NCBI RefSeq assembly: GCF_900111515.1
Contig: NZ_FOHS01000002.1
Location: forward strand, 806,001 to 870,000
DNA: 64,000 bases
Direction: 5' to 3'
Origin: Hymenobacter actinosclerus
Lineage (GTDB): Bacteria > Bacteroidota > Bacteroidia > Cytophagales > Hymenobacteraceae
Below are positions 25,538 through 34,345 of the stretch, piece after piece. The notes beneath the pieces were generated by a model. It searched no databases. It saw nothing but the letters and a program-made list of their open reading frames with translations, and had not been told where the DNA came from. Positions within the stretch are counted from its first letter, which is position 1, and every line of letters starts with the position of its first letter. A program made the position numbers and the translations under genes.

Positions 25538-25572
25538 AAACGGGCGCCTTCCAGTGGAGGGCGCCCGTTTTT
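25538..25572 (+). terminator. rho-independent terminator after accC
   Basis: An 11-bp perfect stem (AAACGGGCGCC, 25538-25548, with 25560-25570) and 11-nt loop, followed by TTTTT. It ends the DUF177-to-accC run. Confidence 0.88.
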
Positions 25573-25645
25573 ATGCCGGCCTGTTGCAGGAGCCAGCTCC
25601 TGTAAAGAAGCCAGAGGCGGGTTGACCAAGGGCTGCTGTAGTGGG

Positions 25646-26635
25646 CTAGCCGACCGTAGTGGTGGGCAGCGGCTGGTACACGCCGAACAGCAGGTTGCTG
25701 GGCTCCTGATCCAGCAGCGCATCTTCCAGGGAAAACAACTCTGCCAGCAGCGCTTGGTTTGCGGCGTTTTCGGCCAGGAAATGGTGCGCAATATCCTTGA
25801 GCACCAGCGTAAGCAGGTTACCACCCAGCGCGGCTTCTTCCAGGGCCCGAAAGTGCTGCCGCAACGCCGGTACAATCCGGTCCGACTCGGCCGCTTCGGA
25901 AGGATCGGCCAGGTACATGCGCAGGCGGCCGGGGCCACTGATGCGGTGTTTGAGCTGCCGCGACAGAAAACGTTGGCGGTGGCTGGCGGGCACTACGTCG
26001 CGTAGCACACGGTTGGCTTCGCGCAACTGCGTAGCGGTCCATTGCAGGCGGGCGGGCCCCACGTAGTCGTTGAGAATGAGCAAGCCCCCGGGGGCCAGCG
26101 CGGCCCGCACCCGGGCCACGATGCCCTCCACGTCGCGAAAGTGGTGCAGGGCCGAGTGGAACAGGATAACATCGTAGGAACCCGGCGCCAGCACCCGTTG
26201 ATTTACGTCGGCTACCTCGGTTTGGAAATTGGTCAGCCCCTCCGCGCGGGCCGTTTCGGCGGCCTGTTGCAGCAGGCGGCCGGCAATATCCACGCACCGA
26301 ACCTCGGCGAAATGGGGCTGCCGGGCGAAAGTCAGCTCGTGGGAGCAGGCCCCGCTCCCGAGGGAGAGCAGCCGCAAACCCGTGCGGCCGGCCAGGTAGC
26401 GGCTGGCCACGTGCGCTTCGTAGGGAACGGCCGGACTACCGCTGATTTTCTCGCTCCAGCGCCGGCGCACGGCCGGCACCTGCCACCAGTTGGCCGCCTG
26501 CAGCTGCGGATCGTCGAAGGCGCTGCGGGTGCGGGCCAGGTTGCTCGGCACCAGCTTGGATAGCAAAAAAGGCAGTCCGCGCTGCCGGAGCTTGGCCAGG
26601 GTTTCCAGAAAATCGTCGGAGGTGAGCCAGGGCAT
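25646..26635 (-). CDS. class I SAM-dependent methyltransferase
   Basis: 329 residues. A helical N-terminal region (1-75) precedes the SAM-binding core: motif I LRLLSLGSGACSHEL at about 88-102, acidic loop VRCVDIA at about 114, motif post-I EVADVN, and motif IV YDVILFHSALHHF. The C-terminal 100 residues form a helical cap. It resembles small-molecule or ubiquinone-type methyltransferases of the Methyltransf_11/25 class. The substrate is unknown; the neighbours (DUF3109, a glycosyltransferase) do not reveal it. Confidence 0.8.
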   Translation of the reverse strand: MPWLTSDDFLETLAKLRQRGLPFLLSKLVPSNLARTRSAFDDPQLQAANWWQVPAVRRRWSEKISGSPAVPYEAHVASRYLAGRTGLRLLSLGSGACSHELTFARQPHFAEVRCVDIAGRLLQQAAETARAEGLTNFQTEVADVNQRVLAPGSYDVILFHSALHHFRDVEGIVARVRAALAPGGLLILNDYVGPARLQWTATQLREANRVLRDVVPASHRQRFLSRQLKHRISGPGRLRMYLADPSEAAESDRIVPALRQHFRALEEAALGGNLLTLVLKDIAHHFLAENAANQALLAELFSLEDALLDQEPSNLLFGVYQPLPTTTVG

Positions 26636-26691
26636 AAGGCGTCAGATTGGCGAGGCGAAGGGCACAACAAGAGTGGTGAACGGCCTACGGC

Positions 26692-27276
26692 TCAGTCTGC
26701 CGCTGGGCCGCCGCCCCCCTGCTCAATCTCCGCCACCAGCTCGCCGTACCATCCCTCGCCATACTTACGAATCAGGGGTTCCCTGAGGAACTGGTAGATG
26801 CGCACGCCCAGGTTGGCGCCGAATGAGCAGGCGGGCGAGCAGATGGTCCACCGGTCGTAGTTGAGGGCCTCAAAGCCGTCGTACTTGGTGATGCGGATGG
26901 GGTACAGGTGGCAGCTGATGGGTTTTTTGAAGCTGGTGGCCCCAGCCAGGTAGGCCTGCTCGATGCCGCACTTGAGGATGCCCCGCTCGTCGTAGAGGGC
27001 GTAGGCGCACTCCCGGTCGTTGATGGTAGTGGTGCTGAAGTCGCCCTCCCAGTCTTTGATGTAGCGGCCCTGCTGCTCGATGGCGGCCCGGCCGGCATCG
27101 GTGAGGAAGGGTTTGATATTCTCGTATTCCTGGTTGAGGATGTCGAGCTCCTCGGGCTCCAGGGGCGCGCCCAAGTCGCCCTCGACGCAGCACGCGCCCT
27201 TGCAGGCTTCGAGGTTGCAGACGAAGAAGTTGTCCCGAACGTCGTCGGAAATAAGCGTGTGCTGGATTTGAATCAT
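26692..27276 (-). CDS. DUF3109 cysteine-rich protein
   Basis: 194 residues from the ATG at 27276 ([13 protein letters not shown]), the conserved start of Bacteroidota homologues. Eight or more conserved Cys: [15 protein letters not shown] near residue 20, CAYALYD, LKCGIE, CHLYP and CSPACSFG. The spacing resembles the CxxC-type metal-binding proteins of the YkgJ class (UPF0153), so it may hold zinc or an Fe-S cluster. Function is unknown and there is no signal peptide. A TATCTTTG box 18 bases upstream likely drives it. Confidence 0.85.
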   Translation of the reverse strand: MIQIQHTLISDDVRDNFFVCNLEACKGACCVEGDLGAPLEPEELDILNQEYENIKPFLTDAGRAAIEQQGRYIKDWEGDFSTTTINDRECAYALYDERGILKCGIEQAYLAGATSFKKPISCHLYPIRITKYDGFEALNYDRWTICSPACSFGANLGVRIYQFLREPLIRKYGEGWYGELVAEIEQGGGGPAAD

Positions 27277-27294
27277 CGGGTCGTTTTCTCGCCG

Positions 27295-27302
27295 CAAAGA
27301 TA
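27295..27302 (-). promoter_or_regulatory. -7 box TATCTTTG of the DUF3109 gene
   Basis: TATCTTTG on the minus strand, an exact TAnnTTTG match, ends 18 bases before the ATG. It overlaps the intergenic end of the upstream glycosyltransferase gene. Confidence 0.5.
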
Positions 27303-27309
27303 CCCCCAA

Positions 27310-28449
27310 TTACGCCACCGCCCAGAGAATCTGTTCCGTCAGCTCGCATTGCCGGTGGTGCGAATATGTAGTGAAGGCTTCCTGCTGGCCTGCCCGGCCC
27401 AGGCGCTCCATCAGGCCCGGCTCCTGCAGCAGCCGGGCCACAACCGCCGCGAAGGACGCCTGGTTGTGGAGTTCAAACAGCAGGCCGGTGCGGCTGTCAT
27501 CGAGCAACTCGCGGGTGCCGCCGGCCGCCGCGCCCAGCACGGGCTTGCCGGCCGCCAGCGCCTCAATGGTGACCATGCCGTAGGTTTCACTTACGGAGGC
27601 CGTGATGGAAATATCGAGGGCGCGGTAAGCTACTTCGGGCTGAGGCGTGAAGCCGCGCAGGTGCACCACTTCACTCAGGCCCAACTCCTGAATGCGGGTT
27701 CGCAGCGCGTCGGCGTAGGCATTGCCTTCGTTGCGGGTGGGCTCGCCAACCAGCAACAAATGCAGCTGCGGAAACTGTTGGCGCAGCCCGGCCATGGTCT
27801 CCACCACAAAATCCTGGCCCTTGCCGTCGTCGAGGCGGCCGACGAGGCCCAGCAGCACGGTACCGGGGGGTAACTCCAGCTGCAGGCGGCGGCGGGCTTC
27901 GGCGGTGGTCAGCTGGGCATCGGCGAATTTCTCCAGCTCCACGCCCAGCGGTACTACGTGCAGCTTTTCGGGGCTGAGGCGCGTTTTTTCGAGCACCTGC
28001 CGGGCCAGGCCGGGCAGCGGGGCCAGCCAGGCCGCCAGCGCCCGGTAGCGCAGCGTGTGCACAAGGCCACGCTTGGCCAGTCCCAGCTGCATGTGCTGCT
28101 GGTACACCAGCGGCAGCTCGGGCAGGTACAGCCGCTGGCAGAGCACGGCCAGGCCCAGGTCGCCGTTGCGGCTGATGAGCAGCGCCCGGCTTTCAAACGT
28201 GCGCAGCGCCGAGGCCAGGCGGCCGGCCGCCGGCAGGTCGAGGGCTTTCCAGGGGTTTTCGAGCGTTACTACGGTGGCGCCCAGCTCGGCGGCGCGGGCG
28301 GCCAGCGGCGAGCCAGCCCGGGTGATGACTTGCACGGGCCAGCCCCGCTCCCGCATCCAGCCCGCAAACCGGGCCGTGTTCAGTTCCAGCCCGCCCCAGC
28401 TGTCGGAGAGGCACAGGATGGAGAGGGGAAACGGCGCGCGTGAATTCAT
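27310..28449 (-). CDS. glycosyltransferase family 4 protein
   Basis: 379 residues with a GT-B fold. The N-terminal domain begins LSILCLSDSWGGLELNTARFAGWMRERGW with the acceptor-side glycine-rich loop. The C-terminal nucleotide-sugar domain has VLLGLVGRLDDGKGQDFVVE, LLLVGEPT, VHLRGFTPQPEVAYRALDISITASVSETYGMVTIEALAAGKPVLG (the E-x7-E retaining motif with E..G.V.IEA) and GTRELLDD. Donor and acceptor are unknown; a single GT4 not in a polysaccharide cluster could act in lipid glycosylation. The start lies 4 bases from its promoter box. Confidence 0.88.
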   Translation of the reverse strand: MNSRAPFPLSILCLSDSWGGLELNTARFAGWMRERGWPVQVITRAGSPLAARAAELGATVVTLENPWKALDLPAAGRLASALRTFESRALLISRNGDLGLAVLCQRLYLPELPLVYQQHMQLGLAKRGLVHTLRYRALAAWLAPLPGLARQVLEKTRLSPEKLHVVPLGVELEKFADAQLTTAEARRRLQLELPPGTVLLGLVGRLDDGKGQDFVVETMAGLRQQFPQLHLLLVGEPTRNEGNAYADALRTRIQELGLSEVVHLRGFTPQPEVAYRALDISITASVSETYGMVTIEALAAGKPVLGAAAGGTRELLDDSRTGLLFELHNQASFAAVVARLLQEPGLMERLGRAGQQEAFTTYSHHRQCELTEQILWAVA

Positions 28450-28453
28450 TCCG

Positions 28454-28461
28454 CGAAGATA
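28454..28461 (-). promoter_or_regulatory. -7 box TATCTTCG abutting the GT4 start
   Basis: TATCTTCG on the minus strand is 4 bases from the ATG, implying a leaderless or nearly leaderless mRNA. No clear TTG at -33, since the flank is the palindrome at 28472-28565. Confidence 0.5.
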
Positions 28462-28471
28462 CGCGGGCAGG

Positions 28472-28565
28472 TTTTCTCGCGGAGGTCCGCGGAGGGATGC
28501 GCAGAGGTTAAAGGAGGCCCTGTCTTTAACCTCTGCGCATCCCTCCGCGGACCTCCGCGAGAAAA
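28472..28565. repeat. GAGGTCCGCGGAGG inverted repeat, 41-bp perfect arms
   Basis: Arms 28472-28512 and 28525-28565 are perfectly complementary over 41 bp with a 12-base loop. Each arm contains the internal repeat TCCGCGGA words. It lies between the divergent glycosyltransferase and helicase genes, so it is not a shared terminator; transcription from both promoters begins on its flanks and runs away from it. Confidence 0.92.
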
Positions 28566-28609
28566 CCCGATACTGACATTACGCATTTCCATCCCCCGCC
28601 CGAAAGCCC

Positions 28610-28617
28610 TACCTTTG
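28610..28617 (+). promoter_or_regulatory. -7 box TACCTTTG of the helicase gene
   Basis: Exact TAnnTTTG match, with TTTC at 28586-28589 as a weak -33 (20-base spacing). The helicase ATG lies 44 bases downstream. Confidence 0.6.
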
Positions 28618-28661
28618 CTAACCAGCCAACCGGCTTAGTTTTCCGCTGCTGACTACCGTTT

Positions 28662-30923
28662 ATGGGACTCGATTATAACGCGCTACTCAACCCCTCGCAG
28701 GCCGCTGCCGTGATGCAGATTGAAGGCCCCTGCATGATTATTGCCGGCGCCGGCTCGGGCAAAACCCGGGTGCTCACCTACCGCATCGCCAACCTGCTGG
28801 AGCAGGGCATCAACCCGTTCAATATCCTGGCCCTCACCTTTACCAATAAGGCCGCCAAGGAGATGCGCGCCCGCATCGAGAAAGTGGTGGGCCCCGAGGC
28901 CAAGAACCTGTGGATGGGCACCTTCCACAGCGTGTTTGCCCGCATTCTGCGCTCCGAGGCCGATAAAATCGGCTATCCCCGCTCGTTCACCATCTACGAC
29001 ACCCAGGATTCCAAAACCCTGATTGGCCAGATTCTGAAAGAGCTGGAGCTGGACGACAAGATGTACAAGCCCAACATGGTGCTGAGCCGGATTTCGGGGG
29101 CCAAAAACAAGCTGATTTCGGTGCAGCAGTACCTGCACGACCCGGTAATCAAGCAGGACGACGAGGCGGCTATGCGGCCCAAGCTGGGCGTCATTTACCA
29201 GCAGTACGCCAACCGCTGCTTCAAGGCCGGGGCCATGGACTTCGACGACCTGCTGTACCAGACCAACGTGCTGTTCAAGGACCACCCCGACGTGCTGAAC
29301 AAGTACCAGAATATGTTTCGGTACGTGATGGTGGACGAGTACCAGGACACCAACTACTCGCAGTACCTGATTGCCCGCAAGCTGGCCGCCAAGGAGCGCA
29401 ACATTTGCGTAGTGGGCGACGATGCCCAGAGCATCTACGCCTTCCGGGGCGCTGATATTCAGAACATTCTCAACTTCGAAAAGGACTACCCGGAGTTGCA
29501 GGTGTTCAAGTTGGAGCAGAACTACCGCTCGACCCAGAACATCGTGAAGGCGGCCAACTCGGTTATCAAAAACAACCAAGCTCAGCTGCGCAAAGACGTG
29601 TTTTCCGACAACGAGGAAGGCCCGCTGATTGAGGTGTTCAAGGCCTCGTCGGACAACGAGGAGGGCAAGCTCGTAGCCCAAAGCATCTACGAGGACAAGA
29701 TGAACCAGCATCTTTCCTACGACAACTTCGCCATCCTCTACCGCACCAACGCCCAGAGCCGGGCCATGGAGGAGTCGTTGCGCAAGCTGGGCATCAAGTA
29801 CAAAATAGTGGGCGGGTTGAGCTTCTACCAGCGCAAGGAAATCAAGGATTTGGTGGCCTACCTGCGCCTGACGGTGAACCCCAACGACGAGCAGGCCCTG
29901 CGCCGGGTTATCAATTACCCCAAGCGCGGCATCGGCGACACGACGCTGGCCAAGCTCATCAACGCGGCCGAGGAGGCCAACCATACCATCTGGGAGGTCG
30001 TCAGCAATGCCGATAAGTTTCTGCCCACCCGCACGGCCAACCCGATTGTCGATTTCGCGGAGAAAATAAAGGCCTACACTGCCGTGGCGGCCAAGGAGGA
30101 TGCGTTTGAGGCCGCCAAGTTCATTGCCAAGAACTCGGGCATGATTGAGGAGCTGTACGCCGATAAGAGCATCGAGGGCCTGTCGCGCTACGAGAACATC
30201 CAGGAATTGCTCAACGGCATCAAGGCCTTCGTGGAAGACCCCGAGCGCGAGGATAAAACCCTCGGCTCTTTCCTGCAGGACATTGCGCTGGTGACGGATT
30301 CGGACCTCAAGGACGCCCAGGCCGAGGGCGAGCAGGTGACGATGATGACCATCCACTCGGCCAAGGGCCTGGAGTTTCGCAACGTATACATCGTGGGCCT
30401 GGAGGAGAACCTGTTTCCGAGCCAGATGATGATTACCTCGCGGGCCGATTTGGAGGAGGAGCGCCGCCTGTTTTACGTGGCCATCACGCGGGCCGAAAAG
30501 AAGCTGACGCTCAGCTACGCCACCTCGCGCTACCAGTGGGGCAACCTGCGCAGCTGCGAGAAAAGCCGCTTCCTGGACGAAATCGACCCCAAATACGTCG
30601 ACTTCAAGTTCTCGGCCGGCCCCGGTCCTGACCGCGCCGGACCGGGCGAGTCGCCCTTCGGCCACGTGTTTGAGCGCCGCTCCAACCTGGTGCCGCCCCC
30701 GCCCCGCAAGAACGCCGCCACCAAGTACGTGGCCCCCGCCGACTTCGCGCCCTCCGACACCAGCAACCTGCAAGCCGGCCAGCGCGTGGAGCACCCCAAG
30801 TTCGGCTTCGGCAAAGTCACCAGCCTCGAAACCGTGCAGGGTTCTACTAAGGCCATTATCCAGTTTGAGGAAGTAGGCGAGAAAACGCTGCTGCTGAGCT
30901 TCGCCAAGCTGCGGGTGCATTAG
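28662..30923 (+). CDS. pcrA: UvrD/PcrA-type DNA helicase
   Basis: 753 residues of superfamily 1A helicase, translocating 3'-5' in nucleotide excision repair, recombination control and replication restart. Walker A is AGAGSGKT (28-35), then LTFTNKAAKEMRARI (Ia), the Walker B DEYQD near residue 224, QSIYAFRGADIQNI (III), QNYRSTQNI (IV), TIHSAKGLEFRNVYIVGLEENLFP (V) and VAITRAEKKLTLSYA (VI). The C-terminus ends with the PcrA-type Tudor-like module VEHPKFGFGKVTSLE, which binds RNA polymerase in PcrA/UvrD. A basic, Pro-rich linker precedes it. Confidence 0.94.
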   Translation: MGLDYNALLNPSQAAAVMQIEGPCMIIAGAGSGKTRVLTYRIANLLEQGINPFNILALTFTNKAAKEMRARIEKVVGPEAKNLWMGTFHSVFARILRSEADKIGYPRSFTIYDTQDSKTLIGQILKELELDDKMYKPNMVLSRISGAKNKLISVQQYLHDPVIKQDDEAAMRPKLGVIYQQYANRCFKAGAMDFDDLLYQTNVLFKDHPDVLNKYQNMFRYVMVDEYQDTNYSQYLIARKLAAKERNICVVGDDAQSIYAFRGADIQNILNFEKDYPELQVFKLEQNYRSTQNIVKAANSVIKNNQAQLRKDVFSDNEEGPLIEVFKASSDNEEGKLVAQSIYEDKMNQHLSYDNFAILYRTNAQSRAMEESLRKLGIKYKIVGGLSFYQRKEIKDLVAYLRLTVNPNDEQALRRVINYPKRGIGDTTLAKLINAAEEANHTIWEVVSNADKFLPTRTANPIVDFAEKIKAYTAVAAKEDAFEAAKFIAKNSGMIEELYADKSIEGLSRYENIQELLNGIKAFVEDPEREDKTLGSFLQDIALVTDSDLKDAQAEGEQVTMMTIHSAKGLEFRNVYIVGLEENLFPSQMMITSRADLEEERRLFYVAITRAEKKLTLSYATSRYQWGNLRSCEKSRFLDEIDPKYVDFKFSAGPGPDRAGPGESPFGHVFERRSNLVPPPPRKNAATKYVAPADFAPSDTSNLQAGQRVEHPKFGFGKVTSLETVQGSTKAIIQFEEVGEKTLLLSFAKLRVH

Positions 30924-31064
30924 GGCCCGGTTCAGCTGGTTTCGGCTGCTATGCGTTACTTTTAGAAGAACGTAGCGTGGCCGCTTTGGCCAGCCCAGCC
31001 TTTACCTAACTCCGCCCCGCTGGATTTTGTGCAACAGGCACTGCCAGTCAGGCGGGCGTTGGCG

Positions 31065-31072
31065 TATATTTG
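31065..31072 (+). promoter_or_regulatory. -7 box TATATTTG of the DUF4290 gene
   Basis: Exact TAnnTTTG match, 20 bases before the ATG at 31093. No TTG is found at the expected distance. Confidence 0.45.
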
Positions 31073-31092
31073 ACCTTTCGAATACCATTTTC

Positions 31093-31809
31093 ATGACCCT
31101 CCCCCCCTCTCTTCATAAACACGAGCTGCTCCAGCGCGAATACGGCCAGAGCACTTTCCAGCTCGTGCAGCAGCTGGCCGGCATCGAAGACCGCGCCGAG
31201 CGGACCCGCCGGGCCCAGCAGATTGTGCAGCTCATCTTCCGCCTCCAGCCCGCGTTGCGCGACCAGCCCGACAGCCAGGCCACCGTTTGGAATCACATTT
31301 TTGAAATGGCCGACGGCGAGCTGGACGTGGACGCGCCCTTCCCGCTGGCCGCCCAGGTGAATCTGGGGCCGCCCAAGCGCCTGGCCTACCCCGCCAAAGG
31401 CCCTAAGTTCCGGGCCTACGGGCAGGCCGTGGAGCAGCTCGTGACCCAGGCCCTGACGCTGGAAGACGCCACCGAGCGCGAGCAGGCTGCCATCATCATC
31501 GGCCGCACCATGAAGTTCCTGTACCGCTCGCACAACAAGGAAAACGCCAAGGACCTGACCATCATCAAGCACCTGCGCGAGCTGTCGAACAACCAGCTCA
31601 GCCTCGACCCCGACCGGGTGCAATCTGAGAACCTGTTCGAGTTCGTGAGCACCGGCGGCCGGCCCACGCCCTTCATCGTGCCCCAGCCCCGGCAGGAGCG
31701 CGACGGCGGCAACAACCGCCGCGGCAACAGTGGCGGCGGCAACCGCCGCGACAAACAGCGCCGCGGCGGCCGCAAAAATCGCAACGAGCCCCAGCAGCCC
31801 CCGCAGTAG
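31093..31809 (+). CDS. DUF4290 protein
   Basis: 238 residues from the ATG at 31093, 20 bases after a promoter box. The helical body (10-185) contains the family features LQREYGQSTFQLV, RAQQIVQLIFRLQP, VWNHIFEMADGELDVDAPFP and MKFLYRSHNKENAKDLTIIKHLRELSNNQLSLD. The C-terminal 50 residues are low-complexity and rich in Gly, Arg and Asn (GGNNRRGNSGGGNRRDKQRRGG), an RGG-type tail that suggests RNA contact. DUF4290 genes are found directly before murA in Bacteroidota, as here. Function unknown. Confidence 0.85.
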   Translation: MTLPPSLHKHELLQREYGQSTFQLVQQLAGIEDRAERTRRAQQIVQLIFRLQPALRDQPDSQATVWNHIFEMADGELDVDAPFPLAAQVNLGPPKRLAYPAKGPKFRAYGQAVEQLVTQALTLEDATEREQAAIIIGRTMKFLYRSHNKENAKDLTIIKHLRELSNNQLSLDPDRVQSENLFEFVSTGGRPTPFIVPQPRQERDGGNNRRGNSGGGNRRDKQRRGGRKNRNEPQQPPQ

Positions 31810-31818
31810 GTCTTGCTT

Positions 31819-31926
31819 CAAGCTATTAGCTGACAGCTGTTAGCTGATAGCTTCGTGCCAGTCTACAGCCACGCTTTTAACTATCGAACATAGAGCTAAC
31901 AGCTAATAGCTGTCAGCTAACAGCTC
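31819..31926. repeat. AGCTATTAGC-word inverted repeat before murA
   Basis: The left arm (31819-31853) has AGCTATTAGC-TGACAGCTGTTAGC words and the right arm (31892-31926) their reverse complements. The right arm ends 7 bases before the murA ATG. Same family as 20664-20790. Confidence 0.85.
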
Positions 31927-31932
31927 AACCGA

Positions 31933-33237
31933 ATGGCCTCCTTTGAAGTAATTGGCGGTAAGCCGCTGCATGGCGAAATAGTGCCTCAGGGCGCCAAAAA
32001 CGAAGCCCTCCAGATTCTGTGCGCCGTGCTGCTGACCAGCGAGCCGGTGACCATCAGCAATATTCCCGATATCCGCGACGTAAATAAGCTCATTGAGCTG
32101 CTGCGCGATTTGGGCGTGAAAGTGGGCAAGCTCTCCTCCGATACCTACCGCTTCCAGGCCGACAGCGTGAACCTGGCCTACCTCGATACAACCGAGTTCA
32201 TCGCTCAGGCCGGGGCTTTGCGCGGGTCGGTGATGATTTTAGGCCCCATGCTGACGCGCTTCGGCCGCTGCCAGCTACCAAAGCCGGGCGGCGACAAAAT
32301 CGGCCGCCGGCCGATGGACACCCACTTTCTGGGCTTGGAGAAGCTGGGCGGCAAGCTCACACTCGAAGGCAAGGACTTCTACCGCATCAAGGCCGAAAAT
32401 GGCCTGACCGGTGCTTATATGATGCTGGACGAAGCTTCGGTAACGGGCACGGCCAACATTGTGATGGCCGCCGTGCTGGCCTCGGGCACTACCACCATCT
32501 ACAACGCCGCCTGCGAGCCCTACCTGCAGCAGCTCTGCAAAATGCTGGTGCGCATGGGCGCAAAAATCAACGGCATCGGCTCCAACCTGCTCACCATCGA
32601 GGGCGTGGAGCAGCTCGGCGGCACCGAGCACCGCATGCTGCCCGACATGATTGAAATCGGCTCCTTCATTGGCCTGGCAGCCATGACGGGCTCCGAAATC
32701 ACCATCAAGGATTGCCAGATTGCCGAACTGGGCCTTATTCCCGACACGTTCCGCAAGCTGGGCATCCAGCTGGAATTCCGGGGTGACGACATTCACATTC
32801 CGGCCCAGACGCACTACGAGATTGATACCTACCTCGACGGCTCCATCCTCACGATTTCCGACCACACCTGGCCCGGCTTCACGCCCGACTTGCTGAGCGT
32901 GGTGCTGGTGGTGGCCACCCAGGCCAAGGGCACGGTGCTCATTCATCAGAAGATGTTCGAGTCGCGGCTGTTTTTTGTCGATAAGCTGATTGACATGGGC
33001 GCGCAGGTGATTTTGTGCGACCCGCACCGCGCCACCGTCATCGGCCTCAACCACCAGAAGCGCCTGCACGGCATCACCATGACCTCGCCCGACATCCGGG
33101 CGGGCGTGGCCCTGCTCATCGCCGCCCTCTCGGCCGAGGGCCGCAGCGTGATTGAAAACGTGGAGCAGATTGACCGCGGCTATCAGCACATCGACCAGCG
33201 CCTTATCGCCTTAGGCGCCCAGATCCGGCGCCTGTAA
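31933..33237 (+). CDS. murA: UDP-N-acetylglucosamine 1-carboxyvinyltransferase
   Basis: 434 residues. MurA transfers enolpyruvate from PEP to UDP-GlcNAc, the first committed step of peptidoglycan synthesis, in the cytoplasm. The N-terminal VIGGKPLHGEIVPQGAKNEALQIL and later motifs are standard. The active-site loop reads LPKPGGDKIGRRPMD: Asp121 stands where E. coli has Cys115, the residue alkylated by fosfomycin. The Asp form occurs in several bacteria and is intrinsically insensitive to that drug. The gene follows DUF4290 and has its own terminator. Confidence 0.97.
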   Translation: MASFEVIGGKPLHGEIVPQGAKNEALQILCAVLLTSEPVTISNIPDIRDVNKLIELLRDLGVKVGKLSSDTYRFQADSVNLAYLDTTEFIAQAGALRGSVMILGPMLTRFGRCQLPKPGGDKIGRRPMDTHFLGLEKLGGKLTLEGKDFYRIKAENGLTGAYMMLDEASVTGTANIVMAAVLASGTTTIYNAACEPYLQQLCKMLVRMGAKINGIGSNLLTIEGVEQLGGTEHRMLPDMIEIGSFIGLAAMTGSEITIKDCQIAELGLIPDTFRKLGIQLEFRGDDIHIPAQTHYEIDTYLDGSILTISDHTWPGFTPDLLSVVLVVATQAKGTVLIHQKMFESRLFFVDKLIDMGAQVILCDPHRATVIGLNHQKRLHGITMTSPDIRAGVALLIAALSAEGRSVIENVEQIDRGYQHIDQRLIALGAQIRRL

Positions 33238-33265
33238 CCTGGTAGGAAGGCGCTAGAATAGTTCG

Positions 33266-33316
33266 CACAACCCAGCCGCCCGGCTCCCACTTGTGGGGGC
33301 CGGGCGGTTGTGTTTA
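33266..33316 (+). terminator. rho-independent terminator after murA
   Basis: CACAACCCAGCCGCCCGGC (33266-33284) pairs with GCCGGGCGGTTGTG (33299-33312) with a small bulge, then TTT. It has a strong G+C-rich stem. Confidence 0.8.
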
Positions 33317-33409
33317 AAAGCCCGGCAGCAGGTTACCTTCCGGCCGGGCCTGTATGAACGGCACGTGCTAACCGCGTTGTCCTGTTGTAAACCGTAAAAA
33401 TCCTGCCGT

Positions 33410-34309
33410 ATGCGTATCCCGATTTTGTTGTGGCTGAGTTTGACGCTGAGCCTGCTGAGCTGCGGCAACAACCAGGCGTCGATGGGCGAGCCGGCCGCCG
33501 AAGTTGCGGCCGATACCGACGGCAGTGCGGATATGGAAATGGCCCCGGCGTCGGAGGAGGCCTCGGTTGATAAGTCGATAGTATCCGCAGCGGTAGCGGC
33601 GCCCGGCCAGAACAACGAACCCATTTCCGCCACGCCGGCTGCCAACCGCAAGCTGATATACCACGCCACCGTGCGCATGAAAGTGGCCGACCTGGCCCGC
33701 GCCAACCAGCGCATGGATAGCCTGACCCGCGCCGTCGGGGCCTTTGTGGAAGGAGCGTCGGAGGAGCGCGAGGATGGCGAGTGGCGGCACGAGATGAAAA
33801 TCCGGGTTGCGCCGGCCCGCTTCCAGACGCTGCTGGCCGGGCTGGGCCGGCTGGGCACTGTCGAGTCCAAGCAGCTGACGACGGCCGACGTAACGGCCCA
33901 GCACGCCGACATTACGGCCCGGCTGGTGGCCAAGCGGGCCCTGGAGCAACGGTACCGGGCGCTGCTGGCCAAGGCCAATAAGGTGGCCGACATGCTCGAA
34001 ATAGAGCAGAAAATGGGCGAGATACGCGAAGATATTGAGGCCACAGAAAGTCGCCTGCGCACGCTCAACGATGAGGTAAGCTACTCCACCATCACGCTCA
34101 CTTACTACCAGGAGCTCAGCCAGCGCCGGCCCGACGCACCCGTGCTTTCCTTCGGGAGCCGGCTGCTCCAATCGTTTTATAACGGCTGGGAACTGCTCAC
34201 CGACCTAGTATTGGGCCTCATGGAAGCTTGGCCCCTGGTGCTGCTGGTGGCCGCAGTCGTGGCAGCCGTGCGTGCCTGGCGCCGGCGCCGGGCCAGTCGC
34301 GCCAAGTAG
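33410..34309 (+). CDS. DUF4349 lipoprotein, long form
   Basis: 299 residues with a lipoprotein signal (MRIPILLWLSLTLSLLSC). A low-complexity acidic segment (25-75) is followed by the DUF4349 core: KLIYHATVRMKVADLARANQRMDSLTRAVGAFVE, a strand pair, IRVAPARFQTLLAGLGRLGTVESKQLTTADVTAQHADITARL and a coiled coil (about 180-225). One membrane helix is at about 255-282 (AWPLVLLVAAVVAAV), followed by a basic tail RRRRASRAK. The fold is a periplasmic domain anchored at both ends. The neighbouring gene is a shortened paralogue. Confidence 0.85.
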   Translation: MRIPILLWLSLTLSLLSCGNNQASMGEPAAEVAADTDGSADMEMAPASEEASVDKSIVSAAVAAPGQNNEPISATPAANRKLIYHATVRMKVADLARANQRMDSLTRAVGAFVEGASEEREDGEWRHEMKIRVAPARFQTLLAGLGRLGTVESKQLTTADVTAQHADITARLVAKRALEQRYRALLAKANKVADMLEIEQKMGEIREDIEATESRLRTLNDEVSYSTITLTYYQELSQRRPDAPVLSFGSRLLQSFYNGWELLTDLVLGLMEAWPLVLLVAAVVAAVRAWRRRRASRAK

Positions 34310-34345
34310 TTAATCTCTCTTTTTTCATCCTTCAATCCCTTCTCG

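Noticed and set aside
28683..30920. 745-codon open frame antisense to the PcrA/UvrD helicase gene
   Set aside because: Shadow frame produced by high G+C codon bias; rich in His, Val, Leu and Gln with no family signature, while the plus-strand gene has all helicase motifs.
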